A DNA stretch of 5,953 bases, taken from the NCBI GenBank assembly GCA_964569425.1, contig CAZMVD010000184.1, positions 1 to 5,953 of the forward strand. The letters are read 5' to 3'. A program made the translations under genes and the position numbers. Shown here in pieces: positions 5,883 through 5,953 of the stretch. The notes under the pieces are model-generated. The model saw nothing but the letters and a program-made list of their open reading frames with translations, did no database searches and was not told the origin of the DNA. This stretch comes from JACQXM01 sp964569425 (GTDB taxonomy: Bacteria > Planctomycetota > Phycisphaerae > UBA1845). Every line of letters starts with the position of its first letter. Within the stretch, counting starts at the first letter, position 1.

Positions 5883-5953
5883 GCCCCCATCGTCTAGAGG
5901 CCTAGGACACAGGCCTTTCAAGCCTGCGACAGGGGTTCGAATCCCCTTGGGGG
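5883..5953 (+). tRNA. tRNA-Glu (anticodon TTC), 3' end cut by window edge
   Basis: The cloverleaf can be drawn by hand. The acceptor strand GCCCCCA (5883-5889) pairs with TGGGGG (5948-5953) plus one base beyond the window. The anticodon stem CAGGC/GCCTG (5910-5914 and 5922-5926) encloses the loop CTTTCAA with anticodon TTC at 5917-5919. The T arm is AGGGG/CCCCT (5931-5935 and 5943-5947) around TTCGAAT. TTC reads GAA/GAG glutamate codons, and the CGTCTAGAGGCC D-arm region is typical of bacterial tRNA-Glu. The last acceptor base, the discriminator and any encoded CCA are outside the window. Confidence 0.96.

Noticed and set aside
5595..5921. Minus-strand frame of 108 codons overlapping the tRNA
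   Set aside because: It runs through the antisense of tRNA-Glu and the octamer repeats, has no recognisable protein feature, and its composition follows the repeats.

Overview
The window is GC-rich and nearly all of its coding capacity lies on the minus strand. Read in transcription order (right to left) it holds a solute-binding lipoprotein, a fused two-domain ABC permease, the E1 alpha and E1 beta subunits of a thiamine-diphosphate-dependent 2-oxoacid dehydrogenase (best fit: pyruvate dehydrogenase), and the first 82 residues of the matching E2 lipoyl acyltransferase, which runs off the left edge. At the right edge a tRNA-Glu(TTC) gene points the opposite way and is cut one or two bases before its 3' end.

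The two blocks look functionally distinct. The solute-binding protein and permease overlap by four bases (GTGA) and form one translationally coupled ferric-iron-type import unit, but no ATPase gene is present here. The permease is followed after 109 bases by E1 alpha, then E1 beta, then E2. This is the usual gene order of heterotetrameric-E1 dehydrogenase operons, in which E1 decarboxylates the 2-oxoacid and hands the acyl group to the lipoyl lysine of E2. The gaps within this operon are unusually wide (182 and 294 bases).

The gaps are the least ordinary part. Both gaps in the dehydrogenase operon carry a heptamer-phased repeat (GAATnnn) laid out as inverted arms, and one arm on each side of E1 beta matches the other at 26 of 27 positions in inverted orientation. 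The gap between the solute-binding gene and the tRNA gene carries two further short phased repeats, both octamers, of different sequence. A good sigma-70-like promoter for the tRNA lies just beyond them.

No ribosomal or phylogenetic marker fixes the host. High GC, heterotetrameric E1 and abundant heptamer/octamer spacer repeats remind me of Planctomycetes-like genomes or metagenome bins, but this is an impression from memory. I see no mobile element, CRISPR array, phage gene or clearly new multi-gene system. The items most worth a second look are the phased spacer repeats, the permease loop insert and the ATPase-less importer beside a ThDP enzyme.
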